From the NCBI GenBank assembly GCA_951813855.1, contig OX638380.1, forward strand, positions 124,001 through 188,000: a DNA stretch of 64,000 nucleotides. Reading direction: 5' to 3'. The first letter of the stretch is position 1. Every line of letters begins with the position of its first letter. Positions 54,340-63,231 of this stretch are shown piece after piece. The notes under the pieces were generated by a model, which made no database searches, was not told the origin of the DNA, and saw only the letters and a list, made by a program, of their open reading frames with translations. The stretch comes from an uncultured Verrucomicrobiae bacterium. GTDB lineage: Bacteria; Verrucomicrobiota; Verrucomicrobiia; Limisphaerales; AAA164-E04. The position numbers and the translations under genes are program-made.

Positions 54340-54822
54340 TTAGCATTCCGTAGGAACTTCTTGCAGGACTTCGACGCAATGCGGAATGGCCCCGACCACG
54401 AATCCGAGGCATTCCACCGCTCCCCGGGGTTTGCCGGGCAAACAAATCACCAACGCCCGATCGACCGCCGCGGCCAACGAGCGCGAAAGAATCCCGTTGG
54501 GCGTGCGCTTCATCGATTCCAAACGCATCACTTCACCGAACCCGGGCAACTCCCGATCCGCCATGGCGCGAACGGCTTCCGGCGTCACGTCGCGACGAGC
54601 GACTCCGGTGCCGCCAGTCGTCAGAACCAATTGATTGCCTCGACGGATCGCCAGCCGCACTGCGCGTTGAATCGCCGACGTCTCGTCGGGCACCAAAGCT
54701 TCGTCCCCCACCTGCCAGCCGTAACCTTCAGCCGCCTGTTTCAAGGCCGGCCCTCCCAGATCATCGTACTCCCCGCGGGACGCCCGGTCGGAAACCGTTA
54801 TAATCGCCACCTTAATCTGCAT
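54340..54822 (-). CDS. mog: Molybdopterin adenylyltransferase / MoaB-Mog family protein
   Basis: A 160-residue MogA/MoaB-family protein, which adenylylates molybdopterin before molybdenum insertion. Signatures: 'VAIITVSDRASRGEYDDLGG', 'TTGGTGVARRDVTPEA', 'MKRTPNGILSRSLA' and 'LPGKPRGAVECL'. ATG 54822 fits the usual start; upstream residues in the open frame are non-conserved and overlap the gap to moaC. It is last in the minus-strand operon (flippase-GT, panB, moaC, mog). Confidence 0.9.
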   Translation of the reverse strand: MQIKVAIITVSDRASRGEYDDLGGPALKQAAEGYGWQVGDEALVPDETSAIQRAVRLAIRRGNQLVLTTGGTGVARRDVTPEAVRAMADRELPGFGEVMRLESMKRTPNGILSRSLAAAVDRALVICLPGKPRGAVECLGFVVGAIPHCVEVLQEVPTEC

Positions 54823-54869
54823 TGGTCGTCGTTGAGAACCACTTCGCGGGCGAACCCGGGCCACACGCC

Positions 54870-55361
54870 TTAGGCCGGCGGAACCTTTTCTTTGGCGACC
54901 AACTGGATTTCACTGACACGCATGGTTTTATCTTTCGATTTGCACATGTCGTAAACGGTCAACGCCGCCACCGCGACCGCCGTCAAGGCCTCCATTTCCA
55001 CCCCGGTCCGAGAAGCGGTTCGAACCAGGGACACGATGCGGATCCGATCTAGCGAATCGGGGAATTCAAATTCGATTTCCGCGTAAGTGAGCGGCAAGGG
55101 ATGAGCCAACGGAATCAACTCTCCCGTTTTTTTCGCGGCCATGATCCCGGCCAGGCGCGCCACGGCCAACACGTTGCCCTTGGCTACCCGGTCCGCCTGG
55201 ATCAGCCGGATGGTTTCGGTCTCCAAAAAAATCGCCCCCGAGGCCTTGGCCGACCGAACGACAACGGATTTCGCCGTCACGTCCACCATGGAAACCTGCC
55301 CCTCGGCATCGAGATGTGTTAACGTTCGCCCGGCCGGGCCGGCGTGCTTCGAATCGCTCAT
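54870..55361 (-). CDS. moaC: Cyclic pyranopterin monophosphate synthase
   Basis: A 163-residue MoaC that forms cyclic pyranopterin monophosphate in molybdenum cofactor synthesis. Signatures: 'LTHLDAEGQVSMVDVTAKS', 'GNVLAVARLAGIMAAKKT', 'LIPLAHPLPL', 'RTGVEMEALTAVAVAALTVY' and 'DMCKSKDKTM'. Start ATG 55361 is chosen; an in-frame ATG at 55388 would overlap panB. It begins 4 bp after panB and is followed by mog at 47 bp. moaA is not in the window. Confidence 0.95.
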   Translation of the reverse strand: MSDSKHAGPAGRTLTHLDAEGQVSMVDVTAKSVVVRSAKASGAIFLETETIRLIQADRVAKGNVLAVARLAGIMAAKKTGELIPLAHPLPLTYAEIEFEFPDSLDRIRIVSLVRTASRTGVEMEALTAVAVAALTVYDMCKSKDKTMRVSEIQLVAKEKVPPA

Positions 55362-55365
55362 GGCC

Positions 55366-56133
55366 CTATGACTTTCCCGCTCGCACATCCCGTCGCCACG
55401 CTTCGACCGCTCGGCGAATTTGCGCGGCCACGTCGAGGCGCGGCCGGACGAAACGCGGCGTGAACCAAGGAAATCCGCCGACCAAATCGTGGCTGACCAA
55501 AATCTGCCCGTCGCAGTCGGTTCCCGAACCGATGCCGATGGTCACCGCATCGATCCGCTCGGTGACGGCGCCGGCGACAGCCGGATCGACCAACTCCAGC
55601 ACGACCGCGAACGCTCCCCAACGATCCAATAATTCCGCTTCTTGAAGCAACCGCTCGCGTTCGGAGGATTTTTTGCCTTTGATCCGGTAGGCCCCTTCCT
55701 TGCGAATACTTTGCGGCAACATGCCCAAGTGCCCCATAAACGGAATGCCGGCGGCCAAAATCGCCTGGACGGAAGCTTCGTGGTCCAACACGCCTTCCGC
55801 CTTGACCGCGTCGGCTCCGGCGGCCAGCAATCTCCGGCTGTTCTGGACGGCCAACATTTCGGTCTCGCAACTGCCGTAAGGCAAATCCGCCACAATCAGC
55901 GCCGCAGGCTCGGCACGGGCCACCGCCCGCACGTGATGCTCCATGTCCGCCATCCCGACATGCGTGGTGTCGGGGTACCCCAACACTACCATACCGAGCG
56001 AATCGCCCACCAAGATCATGGGCAGGCCCAACTCGTTCAACAAGCGAGCCATGGGGTAATCGTAGGCTGTCAGCACAGGCAATCTTTCCCGTCCCTTGAA
56101 GGCCCGTATTTCTGCCGCCGATACTTTTCCCAT
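55366..56133 (-). CDS. panB: 3-methyl-2-oxobutanoate hydroxymethyltransferase
   Basis: A 255-residue PanB that makes ketopantoate from alpha-ketoisovalerate, early in pantothenate and CoA synthesis. Signatures: 'LTAYDYPMARLLNE', 'ILVGDSLGMVVLGY', 'ADLPYGSCE', 'AVKAEG', 'PFMGHLGMLPQSI' and 'IGIGSGTDCDGQILV'. ATG 56133 follows GAGG at good spacing; a GTG at 56148 is less likely. It starts 16 bp after the flippase-glycosyltransferase gene. Confidence 0.95.
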   Translation of the reverse strand: MGKVSAAEIRAFKGRERLPVLTAYDYPMARLLNELGLPMILVGDSLGMVVLGYPDTTHVGMADMEHHVRAVARAEPAALIVADLPYGSCETEMLAVQNSRRLLAAGADAVKAEGVLDHEASVQAILAAGIPFMGHLGMLPQSIRKEGAYRIKGKKSSERERLLQEAELLDRWGAFAVVLELVDPAVAGAVTERIDAVTIGIGSGTDCDGQILVSHDLVGGFPWFTPRFVRPRLDVAAQIRRAVEAWRRDVRAGKS

Positions 56134-56149
56134 CCGTTCGAACCTCACT

Positions 56150-57808
56150 TTAGCGGCGACGATATTTCTCCGCCAATTCCTTTACCGGCGTCCCCCAGTA
56201 ATAGCCCAGAGTGATCCGCCACATCAACCAGTAGGTCAGCCACACTCCCCGATCGCGAAACCGGCGAGCGGAAGTAACGACCGTGCCGTCCGCCAAGGCC
56301 AATCGGCCGATCCGGTTGAGCCGGCGGCAAAGTTCAAATTCCTCGAACAAGGGCAAATCCGGCACTCCTCCGATCCGTTCCAATACGTCGCGACGCACAA
56401 ACATCGCCTGATCCCCCATCACTCGCCGTCCCAAGTACAATCGGAGCAGGCAACGAAACCGCGAACCCGACATCCAAAAACTTCGCCGGTCGAAACGTTT
56501 CCAAAATCCGCCGCCGACCACTCGCCGATCGCGAAACACGTGCAATAACCGGCGTCCGTCCGATTCGGAAAGCAGCGTATCGGCATGCAAGAGCAAGACA
56601 ATCTCGTTCCGGGCGTGCCGCGCCGCTTCGCGCATCTGGGTTCCGCGCCCCCGAGCGGTCTGAAACACACGGCACCCGAGCGACTCGCCGACGCCCCGGG
56701 TACCGTCGGTGCTGCCGCCGTCGGCCAATAGAATTTCCTTAACTTCCGGCGCTTGCCGCGCGGCTTTAACCGTCGCCGCTAAGCTCTTGGCCTCGTTCCA
56801 AGTCGGAATCACCACCGAGATCGAACTCGGTAGCGAGTCGCTGTCGAGCGGAGCGAGCGCTTTTTCCCCCTGCCACCACAATCCTAATCCCACCAGGCAC
56901 CAGCAATAGTTGAGTGCCAAAATCAACATGGAAGCCGCTACGGCCTCTTCGGGCGGCACGCCGAAAAAGCCGAGGAAAACTATCGAAGCTCCTTCCCGCA
57001 TGCCGGCGCCGCCCCAGGTGACCGGCAATCCGGCGATCAGGGAGATTACAGGGAAAGTCCACATCAGGGTCGACCAGGCGAGATCCCGCTGCACGACCGC
57101 AGCTAACGTGACGGCCATCGCGACGCTCAAACAGGCGTGCATGCCGAAGGCTGCCGCCGCGCTCTTGAAGAATACGCTCCGGTTCTTTACCAGCGCCGAA
57201 AAAGCGTTGCTGAGCGACGCGACGAACCGATTGATCGACTGGAACCGGACCGGACGCCACCGAAGCAATACCGCTCCCGAAAGCACGGCCACCGCCAATA
57301 ACGACAAAGCGCCTAATAACGGAGTCCGCAAACTGCTCCAATGCAACACCTCTATCCCTCCCATGGCTACGCAGAACGCCGCCGTCAACAGGCCGAAAGC
57401 GATTGCCCCGATCAACGCCATCAAGCGGTCCAACGGAGCCACCGCCAACACGTCGGCCATCCTTAACCGGTACCAGCGCGCGTACAGTTGCGCTTTAACG
57501 ATGTCGCCGCCCGCCGCGCCGAAAAACATCACATAGGTGCAATGCCCGATCAACACGCTCCGCAAGGTGGCGGCCGGATGGACGACGATCCCTCCCAAAC
57601 GCAACATCAGATGCCACCGCCAAGCCACGAACAGGAACCCGAGGCAGAACAAAGCGAAAGCGGCGACGATCCCCCAGGGATTCACGCCGCGGGCCGTTTG
57701 ACCGAAGACGGCGAGATCCAACCGGGAGAAAATAATCAGCAACAACGCCGCCGAAAAGCCGACCGCTCCGATTCGTAACCAGAGTTTTCGATGACCGGCC
57801 GCTTTCAT
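56150..57808 (-). CDS. Fusion of a UPF0104/LPG-synthase-like flippase and a family 2 glycosyltransferase
   Basis: A 552-residue fusion. Residues about 1-315 form a polytopic membrane domain of the UPF0104/lysylphosphatidylglycerol-flippase type, with about eight helices and motifs such as 'HCTYVMFFGAAGGDIVKAQL' and 'GLPVTWGGAGMREGASI'. Residues about 328-552 are a GT2 glycosyltransferase with 'ISVVIPTWNEAKSLAATV', 'LLADGGSTDGT', 'LLLHADTLL' (DxD-like) and 'MGDQAMFVRRDVLERIGG', resembling the rSAM/selenodomain-associated transferase 2 class. It probably adds a sugar to a lipid or carrier and moves it across the membrane. It heads the panB-moaC-mog operon and is divergent from lpxB. Confidence 0.85.
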   Translation of the reverse strand: MKAAGHRKLWLRIGAVGFSAALLLIIFSRLDLAVFGQTARGVNPWGIVAAFALFCLGFLFVAWRWHLMLRLGGIVVHPAATLRSVLIGHCTYVMFFGAAGGDIVKAQLYARWYRLRMADVLAVAPLDRLMALIGAIAFGLLTAAFCVAMGGIEVLHWSSLRTPLLGALSLLAVAVLSGAVLLRWRPVRFQSINRFVASLSNAFSALVKNRSVFFKSAAAAFGMHACLSVAMAVTLAAVVQRDLAWSTLMWTFPVISLIAGLPVTWGGAGMREGASIVFLGFFGVPPEEAVAASMLILALNYCWCLVGLGLWWQGEKALAPLDSDSLPSSISVVIPTWNEAKSLAATVKAARQAPEVKEILLADGGSTDGTRGVGESLGCRVFQTARGRGTQMREAARHARNEIVLLLHADTLLSESDGRRLLHVFRDRRVVGGGFWKRFDRRSFWMSGSRFRCLLRLYLGRRVMGDQAMFVRRDVLERIGGVPDLPLFEEFELCRRLNRIGRLALADGTVVTSARRFRDRGVWLTYWLMWRITLGYYWGTPVKELAEKYRRR

Positions 57809-57876
57809 CTCGTGATTGAGGATAAATCGATTATGCGGTAAGGAAGGGTTGCGAGTCGACTTCGGGCGCTACTCCG

Positions 57877-57903
57877 CCGAAGCGCCGATTGTCGGCGCTT
57901 CGG
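57877..57903. repeat. Perfect 12-bp hairpin in the flippase-GT/lpxB divergent region
   Basis: CCGAAGCGCCGA at 57877-57888 pairs perfectly with TCGGCGCTTCGG at 57892-57903 around a TTG loop. It lies between two divergent genes, 37 bp before lpxB, with no T tract on either side. A terminator is unlikely; a regulatory site or dispersed palindrome is possible. Confidence 0.45.
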
Positions 57904-57940
57904 GGCCGGGTTGACCAGTTAATTGCCCAGGTCAGGTAAC

Positions 57941-59158
57941 ATGCGTCACGGCGATATCATGGTGCTGGCCGGCGAACCGAGTGGAGACGCTTTGGCCGCC
58001 GAACTAGTGACCGAAATACGGAAGACCGCTCCCGCCGGTCAACGAATTCCGGAATTTTTCGGAATCGGAGGGCCTCGACTGGCTCAGACCGGCGTCGCAT
58101 TGCTGGAAGATATGACCCGGATTTCGGTGTTCGGGATACTGGGGATTATCGGGAAATTCTTTCGATTCCGAAACATTTTCCTCCGGGCGCTCGCCGAAGC
58201 CGAACGCCGTCAACCGCGATGCATCGTACTCGTCGACTACGGCGGCTTCAATCTTTGCTTCGCTCAGGCGATCCGGCGCCGGGTGCGCCGGCGAAACCGC
58301 GCCTTCTCCAACTGGAATCCCCGCATCGTCTATTACGTGCTGCCCCAAGTATGGGCTTCCCGCCGGCGGCGAGCCGAAATCCTGGCCGCCACGGTGGATC
58401 TGGCCATCAGCATCTTTCCCTTCGAACCGCAATGGTACGACCGGCGCTATCCCGAATTTCCCGTCCGTTACGTCGGCGACCCCATGGCCACCCGCTTCGC
58501 GGCCCGGTTCCGCCCGGACAGAGCCCTCACCGGTCCGTCCCCGGCCCTCCCGTCGATCGTCTTGCTTCCGGGCAGCCGGCAAAAGGAAGTCGACCGTCAT
58601 CTGCCGCTGCTGTTGCAAACCGTCGAACTGCTCCGCAAAACCCGCCCGTGCCGAGCGACCCTCGTCGTCACCGACCGAAATCAGATCCGTCGCTTCGCTC
58701 CGGCGATTCCCGCTGGCGTCCGGTTGCAAATCGGCGAGACGGCCCAAGCGCTCTCCGACTCGTCGTTGGCGATCGCCGCCTCCGGAGCCGTCACTCGCGA
58801 ATGCGCCTATCTCGGAATTCCTACGGTAGTGATCTACAAATTGCCTTGGCTGGAATTTCAGATCGCCAAACGCCTGATCCACGTTCCTCATATCGCCATG
58901 CCCAACATTTTGGCCGGCGAAGAAATCTATCCGGAATTAATCCAAGACCGGGCCCATCCCGAGGCGCTGGTCCGAGAAGCCCTTCACTTACTCGAACCCG
59001 GTAACCGGAAGCGCATTCGTACGGCACTGGCCAAAATCAAGTGCTCGCTCGGTCCGCCGGGAGCTTCCAAACGAGCCGCCCGCTTGATCAACGAGTTGAT
59101 ATTCCATAGTTCGAGCCACTGTGGTTTGCCGGCCGACCCGAACGCGCCCCCGACCTGA
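57941..59158 (+). CDS. lpxB: Lipid-A-disaccharide synthase
   Basis: A 405-residue LpxB (GT19) that joins UDP-2,3-diacylglucosamine and lipid X to make the lipid A disaccharide at the inner membrane. Signatures: 'VLAGEPSGDALAAELV', 'GIGGPRLAQTGVALLEDM', 'VLVDYGGFNL', 'IVYYVLPQVWA', 'YVGDPMA', 'VLLPGSRQKEV', 'AIAASGAVTRECAYLGIPTV' and 'MPNILAGEEIYPELIQD'. Start ATG 57941 is preceded by CAGG; an in-frame TTG at 57923 is an alternative. It shows the host makes lipid A. Confidence 0.95.
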   Translation: MRHGDIMVLAGEPSGDALAAELVTEIRKTAPAGQRIPEFFGIGGPRLAQTGVALLEDMTRISVFGILGIIGKFFRFRNIFLRALAEAERRQPRCIVLVDYGGFNLCFAQAIRRRVRRRNRAFSNWNPRIVYYVLPQVWASRRRRAEILAATVDLAISIFPFEPQWYDRRYPEFPVRYVGDPMATRFAARFRPDRALTGPSPALPSIVLLPGSRQKEVDRHLPLLLQTVELLRKTRPCRATLVVTDRNQIRRFAPAIPAGVRLQIGETAQALSDSSLAIAASGAVTRECAYLGIPTVVIYKLPWLEFQIAKRLIHVPHIAMPNILAGEEIYPELIQDRAHPEALVREALHLLEPGNRKRIRTALAKIKCSLGPPGASKRAARLINELIFHSSSHCGLPADPNAPPT

Positions 59159-59461
59159 GACCGCCTACCGTCTTGAACCCAAAGTAAGTTTTCCGCGACC
59201 GGCCCGGACTCCTACCCCCTGCGTTACCCGGGAATATTCGCCCGAAAGTCGAGCGCTACGCCCGGTTCGCTCTGACGCCCCCGATATCTTCCTGCGGAAA
59301 AAAGCAGTTTCCCGAAATAATTTAGGTAACGAAGGACAATTTGGTTTATGTTAGCTTATTGTATCGAATCACGCCCGTCCGCCAATTAAGGCGCCTGAGT
59401 TTTTATCCTGGCCACCTTGTTATTTGCCGTAATTAACTTGGATTTTTGAGGAAATGGATTC
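59159..59461. other. Intergenic region upstream of gcvPA
   Basis: About 300 bp, with the second half AT-rich, probably holding the gcvPA promoter. A ribosome binding site GAGGAA lies 8 nt before the gcvPA ATG. I looked for a glycine riboswitch and found no matching conserved core. Confidence 0.5.
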
Positions 59462-60853
59462 ATGATCGCCCCGATGTCACGAGGAATATTGGCCGGTTAT
59501 AACGTCCACACTGCGGCGGACCGCTCCGTGATGTTGAAATCGGTTGGAGTCGATTCGATCGAAGAACTTTTGCATCCGATCGACAAGTCGATTCGACTCC
59601 AACGTCCGCTCGACTTGCCTCCCCCGCTGACGGAGTGGGCTCTCAGTCATAAAATGACCGCCTTGGCCCGGCGCAACCTCACGACGAAAACACATCGTTC
59701 CTGGTTGGGAGGCGGAGTTTACGAACACTACATCCCCGAAACGGTTCACGCTATCGCTTCGCGCGGCGAATTTCTGACGGCGTATACCCCGTACCAACCC
59801 GAAATGAACCAGGGGATCCTCCGGATCCTCTACGATTTTCAAAAATTGATGGGAAAAGTGTTAGGGCAGCCCGCGGTCAATTGTTCGGTTTACGACGGCT
59901 CGACGGCCTTGGCCGAAGCGGCCTGGATGGCTTGCCGGGCGTCCGGCCGCGACAAGCTGCTGGTGACGGAGAATCTCTGGCCCCAATACCGTCAAGTGCT
60001 CGCGACCTACCTTAAAGGCCGCAACGTCGAAATCGTTGACCTGCCTTCGAATCCCGACAGCGGTCAAGTAGACTCCGAGACGGCGAGCGCCCTCCTCAAA
60101 AAGCAGCCTTTTGCCGGCTTGATCGTGCAAACGCCCAATCGTTATGGCGTCATAGAACGACTCCCGGAAATTCACCAACTCGCTCACGAAGCCAGCGCCG
60201 TTTCCATCGTCGCCTGCAATCCGATGCTCACCGGTTGTTTTCCGAGCCCGGGCGAGGAAGGGTTCGATATCGTGTGTTGCGAAGCCCAACCGCTCGGACT
60301 TAAGCTCAACGCTGGCGGACCCTATTTGGGAGTGATCGCCACCCGCATGGAATTGGAACAGCACCTGCCGGGAAGAATCGTCGGGATCTGTCAAGATCTC
60401 AAAGGGGAGCCCGCCTTCGCCCTCGTCAAGGAAAACCGGGAACAGCACGTCGCTCGGCACGAAGCCACCAGCCATATTTGTTCGAATCAAACCTTGCTGG
60501 CCCTCAAAGTCACGGTGCATCTCAGCACTCTGGGAGAACACGGCTTTCGCCGCATCGCCGGATTGAACGTAGTCAAAGCTCATTACCTGGAGAGTCAGCT
60601 TTCCGCCTTGCCGGGAGTTCGCCGACCCCAGACGGGACCGTTTTTCAATGAATTCATGTTGGAAGTTCCCTGCGAAGTTCCGGCGTTGCTCGATCGCTTG
60701 TTAGCCGAACAGGCCTTCGGGGGCATCGATTGTTCCGGCTGGGAACCCGGCGGTTCGCGCCGGCTGCTCATCGCGGTAACCGAATTGAAATCGAAAACCG
60801 AATTAGACGATTACGTCACTCATTTCCGTCAAGCGCTTCAGTCGCTAAACTGA
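59462..60853 (+). CDS. gcvPA: Glycine dehydrogenase (decarboxylating) subunit 1
   Basis: A 463-residue N-terminal half of a split glycine decarboxylase P-protein, which with GcvPB decarboxylates glycine and loads the aminomethyl group on GcvH. Signatures: 'LSHKMTALARRNLT', 'FLTAYTPYQPEMNQGIL', 'NCSVYDGSTALAEAAWMACR' and 'GGPYLGVIATR'. Length is normal. The ATG follows GAGGAA at good spacing; an ATG at 59474 is also in frame. GcvPB follows after 6 bp. gcvT and gcvH are not in the window. Confidence 0.94.
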   Translation: MIAPMSRGILAGYNVHTAADRSVMLKSVGVDSIEELLHPIDKSIRLQRPLDLPPPLTEWALSHKMTALARRNLTTKTHRSWLGGGVYEHYIPETVHAIASRGEFLTAYTPYQPEMNQGILRILYDFQKLMGKVLGQPAVNCSVYDGSTALAEAAWMACRASGRDKLLVTENLWPQYRQVLATYLKGRNVEIVDLPSNPDSGQVDSETASALLKKQPFAGLIVQTPNRYGVIERLPEIHQLAHEASAVSIVACNPMLTGCFPSPGEEGFDIVCCEAQPLGLKLNAGGPYLGVIATRMELEQHLPGRIVGICQDLKGEPAFALVKENREQHVARHEATSHICSNQTLLALKVTVHLSTLGEHGFRRIAGLNVVKAHYLESQLSALPGVRRPQTGPFFNEFMLEVPCEVPALLDRLLAEQAFGGIDCSGWEPGGSRRLLIAVTELKSKTELDDYVTHFRQALQSLN

Positions 60854-60859
60854 TTTCTT

Positions 60860-62317
60860 ATGCTCATACCCGGCATCTTCGACATCAGTCGTCCGAACGT
60901 CAGCGGCAACGGCGTTTTCGATCCCGATTTCGACCCCGAGAGCCATACCGAATGGATCGATGCGAAAGCCCGCAGGAAACATTCCATCGGACTTCCCGAA
61001 CTGTCCGAGCACGAAGTGGTTCGTCATTTCACCAATCTCAGCCATCAGGCTTACGGCGTCGACAACGGCCCCTATCCGCTGGGTTCCTGCACGATGAAAT
61101 ATAATCCCAAACGCAACGACGCCATGGCTCAACTCGACGGCTTTGCCGACGTGCATCCCCACCAACCGGCGGCCACGATGCAGGGCGTCTGGGACGCCTT
61201 TCTGGAATTGCAAGGATACATCGAGGAACTGACGGGCATGGACGCCGTGACGCTTCAACCGGCCGCCGGCGCTCACGGCGAGTTTGCCGGGTTGCTCATG
61301 ATCCGGAAATATTTCGAGAAGAAAGGCGAGAAGCGGGATATCGTGCTGATTCCTGACTCGGCCCACGGCACCAATCCGGCCAGCGCAGCCATGGTCGGTT
61401 GCCAGTGCAAGATCGTTCCAACGACGCCTCAAGGTTTGATGGATATCGAGGAAATGGATAGATTGCTGGACGAACGAGTTGCGACCCTGATGTTGACCAA
61501 TCCCTCGACCTTGGGATTATTCGAGAAAAACATCGAGCAAATCGCCGTGAAGATCCATCGCAACGGTTCGCTGCTTTATTACGACGGCGCCAATCTGAAT
61601 GCCTTGATGGGGTTGGTTCGTCCCGGCGATATGGGATTCGACGTCATTCATATCAACACCCACAAGACGCTGGCGACGCCCCACGGCAGCGGCGGCCCCG
61701 GAGCCGGCCCGGTGGGCGTCAAAGAACACCTGATACCCTATCTGCCCGTCCCCAACGTTCGAATGCGCGACGGCCGGGCGGCTCCCGACTACGACCTTCC
61801 CGATTCCATCGGCCGCATCAAGACGTACTTCGGCCATACCGAAGTACTGCTCCGGGCCCTCTGCTACCTCTTGACCCAAGGCCCCGAGGGACTCAAGCAA
61901 GCTTCCGAAAACGCCGTCCTCAACGCCAACTATCTGCAGGCCAAACTCGCCGACTTGCTGCCCCCGATCTTCGATCAGCCCTGCATGCACGAATGTCTGA
62001 TCAGCGGCGGGGATCTGAAGATCAGCGCCTTCGATTTCGTCAAAAGACTGATCGATTTCAAGGTTCATCCGCCCACGCTGGTCGGAGCGGGTTGCGTCCA
62101 TTTCGCCAAGGAATACGACGCGGCCATGCTGATCGAACCCACAGAAACCGAGACCCTAACCACCCTGGATTATATGATCGAGCAGTTTCGCCGGGTGGCC
62201 AGCGAAGCGGAAATCGCCCCGTTCACCATCGAAACGGCGCCTCATTCCACCGACACCGCCAAAATCGTCAAGGACGAAGCCGCTTGGGTGAGCGTTCTCG
62301 AACCAGAACGTCATTAA
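60860..62317 (+). CDS. gcvPB: Glycine dehydrogenase (decarboxylating) subunit 2
   Basis: A 485-residue C-terminal half of the split P-protein, carrying the PLP site. Lys269 in 'NTHKTLATPHGSGGPGAGPV' is the expected Schiff base lysine. Other signatures: 'GSCTMKYNPKRNDAMA', 'GVWDAFLELQGYIEELTGMD' and 'DSAHGTNPASAAM'. It follows gcvPA by 6 bp. A single base separates its stop from the response regulator start, so that gene is likely co-transcribed. Confidence 0.95.
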   Translation: MLIPGIFDISRPNVSGNGVFDPDFDPESHTEWIDAKARRKHSIGLPELSEHEVVRHFTNLSHQAYGVDNGPYPLGSCTMKYNPKRNDAMAQLDGFADVHPHQPAATMQGVWDAFLELQGYIEELTGMDAVTLQPAAGAHGEFAGLLMIRKYFEKKGEKRDIVLIPDSAHGTNPASAAMVGCQCKIVPTTPQGLMDIEEMDRLLDERVATLMLTNPSTLGLFEKNIEQIAVKIHRNGSLLYYDGANLNALMGLVRPGDMGFDVIHINTHKTLATPHGSGGPGAGPVGVKEHLIPYLPVPNVRMRDGRAAPDYDLPDSIGRIKTYFGHTEVLLRALCYLLTQGPEGLKQASENAVLNANYLQAKLADLLPPIFDQPCMHECLISGGDLKISAFDFVKRLIDFKVHPPTLVGAGCVHFAKEYDAAMLIEPTETETLTTLDYMIEQFRRVASEAEIAPFTIETAPHSTDTAKIVKDEAAWVSVLEPERH

Positions 62318-62318
62318 C

Positions 62319-62765
62319 ATGCCCCAGAAGCTACCGGACCGTTACAAGGATTGCATCATTTTGGTGGTCGAAGACACCAAGATGATGCGCGTCTTGATGT
62401 CGCGATATCTCAAACAGGTCGGATTTAACCAAGTGCTGGAATGCGAAAACGGCCAGGAAGCACTGGATTTGCTCGAGCAGCAGGTCGTAGACCTCGTGCT
62501 ACTGGACATACACATGCCCGTGCTCGATGGCTACAAGACTCTGGAGGCCATCAAGAAAAACGAAAAACTGAAATCCATTCCGGTCATGATGATCACGGCC
62601 GTCGACAAAATCGAAAGCATCGCCACCTGCATTGAAATCGGGGCTACCGACTACATGCCCAAGTTGTTCAATCCGATTTTATTCAATAACCGAATCCTGT
62701 CCTGCCTGGATAATCAGTACCTCCGCAAGGAGAACGAGCAGCTCAAGGCCCAGTTGGAATCATAG
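62319..62765 (+). CDS. Single-domain response regulator with C-terminal helix
   Basis: A 148-residue protein made of one receiver domain. The phospho-acceptor is Asp63 in 'DLVLLDIHMPVLDGY', the acidic pocket is 'VVEDTKMM', the conserved Thr is in 'MMITAV', and the Lys is in 'YMPKLFNPI', where the usual Lys-Pro is Lys-Leu. A short polar helix ('LRKENEQLKAQLES') follows, possibly for coiled-coil contact. It starts 1 bp after gcvPB, an unusual operon partner for metabolic genes. No DNA-binding domain, so it probably acts through protein contacts. The RsbW-like gene is convergent 37 bp downstream, hinting at a shared pathway. Confidence 0.9.
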   Translation: MPQKLPDRYKDCIILVVEDTKMMRVLMSRYLKQVGFNQVLECENGQEALDLLEQQVVDLVLLDIHMPVLDGYKTLEAIKKNEKLKSIPVMMITAVDKIESIATCIEIGATDYMPKLFNPILFNNRILSCLDNQYLRKENEQLKAQLES

Positions 62766-62802
62766 GCGGGCGAGCGGAACAATCCGGCTGCCGCCTGGAA
62801 GA

Positions 62803-63231
62803 TCAGCCCTCGGGCGGCGGAAGTTTCTTGCAGAGCCTCACGACGTTCAGATCACCCTCGCGGCTATATTCGAACCGGTCCATGTACTGCCTCACGAAAA
62901 AGACGCCCAACCCCCCGATCTGCCGTTCCTCGAGCGGTGAATCAATCACGGGGTCGCCGTGTTGCGTCGGGTCGAACGGAAACCCGTCGTCCTGAAGTAC
63001 GATCTGAATCCCCTCGGCATCTCTGCTGAAATTCAGCGAGATATCGTGGTCCTTGGTATCCTCGTAGGCGTAATTCATGATATTGGACAACAGTTCGTCC
63101 AAAACCAAGGTCATCTCGAAGGTTTGTTTTCCCGAAAGTCCGTTCAATTCGGCATACTCCTCGATGATTCCGGGAAGTTTATCCAACTCCTTGGTATCGT
63201 TCTTCAATACGATGGTTCGTTCATTTGACAT
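62803..63231 (-). CDS. RsbW/SpoIIAB-like serine-kinase ATPase (anti-sigma factor type)
   Basis: A 142-residue GHKL-type ATPase of the RsbW/SpoIIAB/BtrW class, usually binding a sigma factor or phosphorylating an antagonist. Signatures: 'LVLDELLSNIMNYAYEDTKD' (N box), 'VLQDDGFPFDPTQHGDP' and 'GGLGVFFVRQYMDRFEY' (G box). ATG 63231 is chosen; the longer open frame adds 70 non-conserved residues. It is convergent with the response regulator. No sigma factor or antagonist is in the window. Confidence 0.88.
   Translation of the reverse strand: MSNERTIVLKNDTKELDKLPGIIEEYAELNGLSGKQTFEMTLVLDELLSNIMNYAYEDTKDHDISLNFSRDAEGIQIVLQDDGFPFDPTQHGDPVIDSPLEERQIGGLGVFFVRQYMDRFEYSREGDLNVVRLCKKLPPPEG

Noticed and set aside
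59159..59461. Glycine riboswitch upstream of gcvPA
   Set aside because: I looked for the conserved aptamer core and terminator and found neither.
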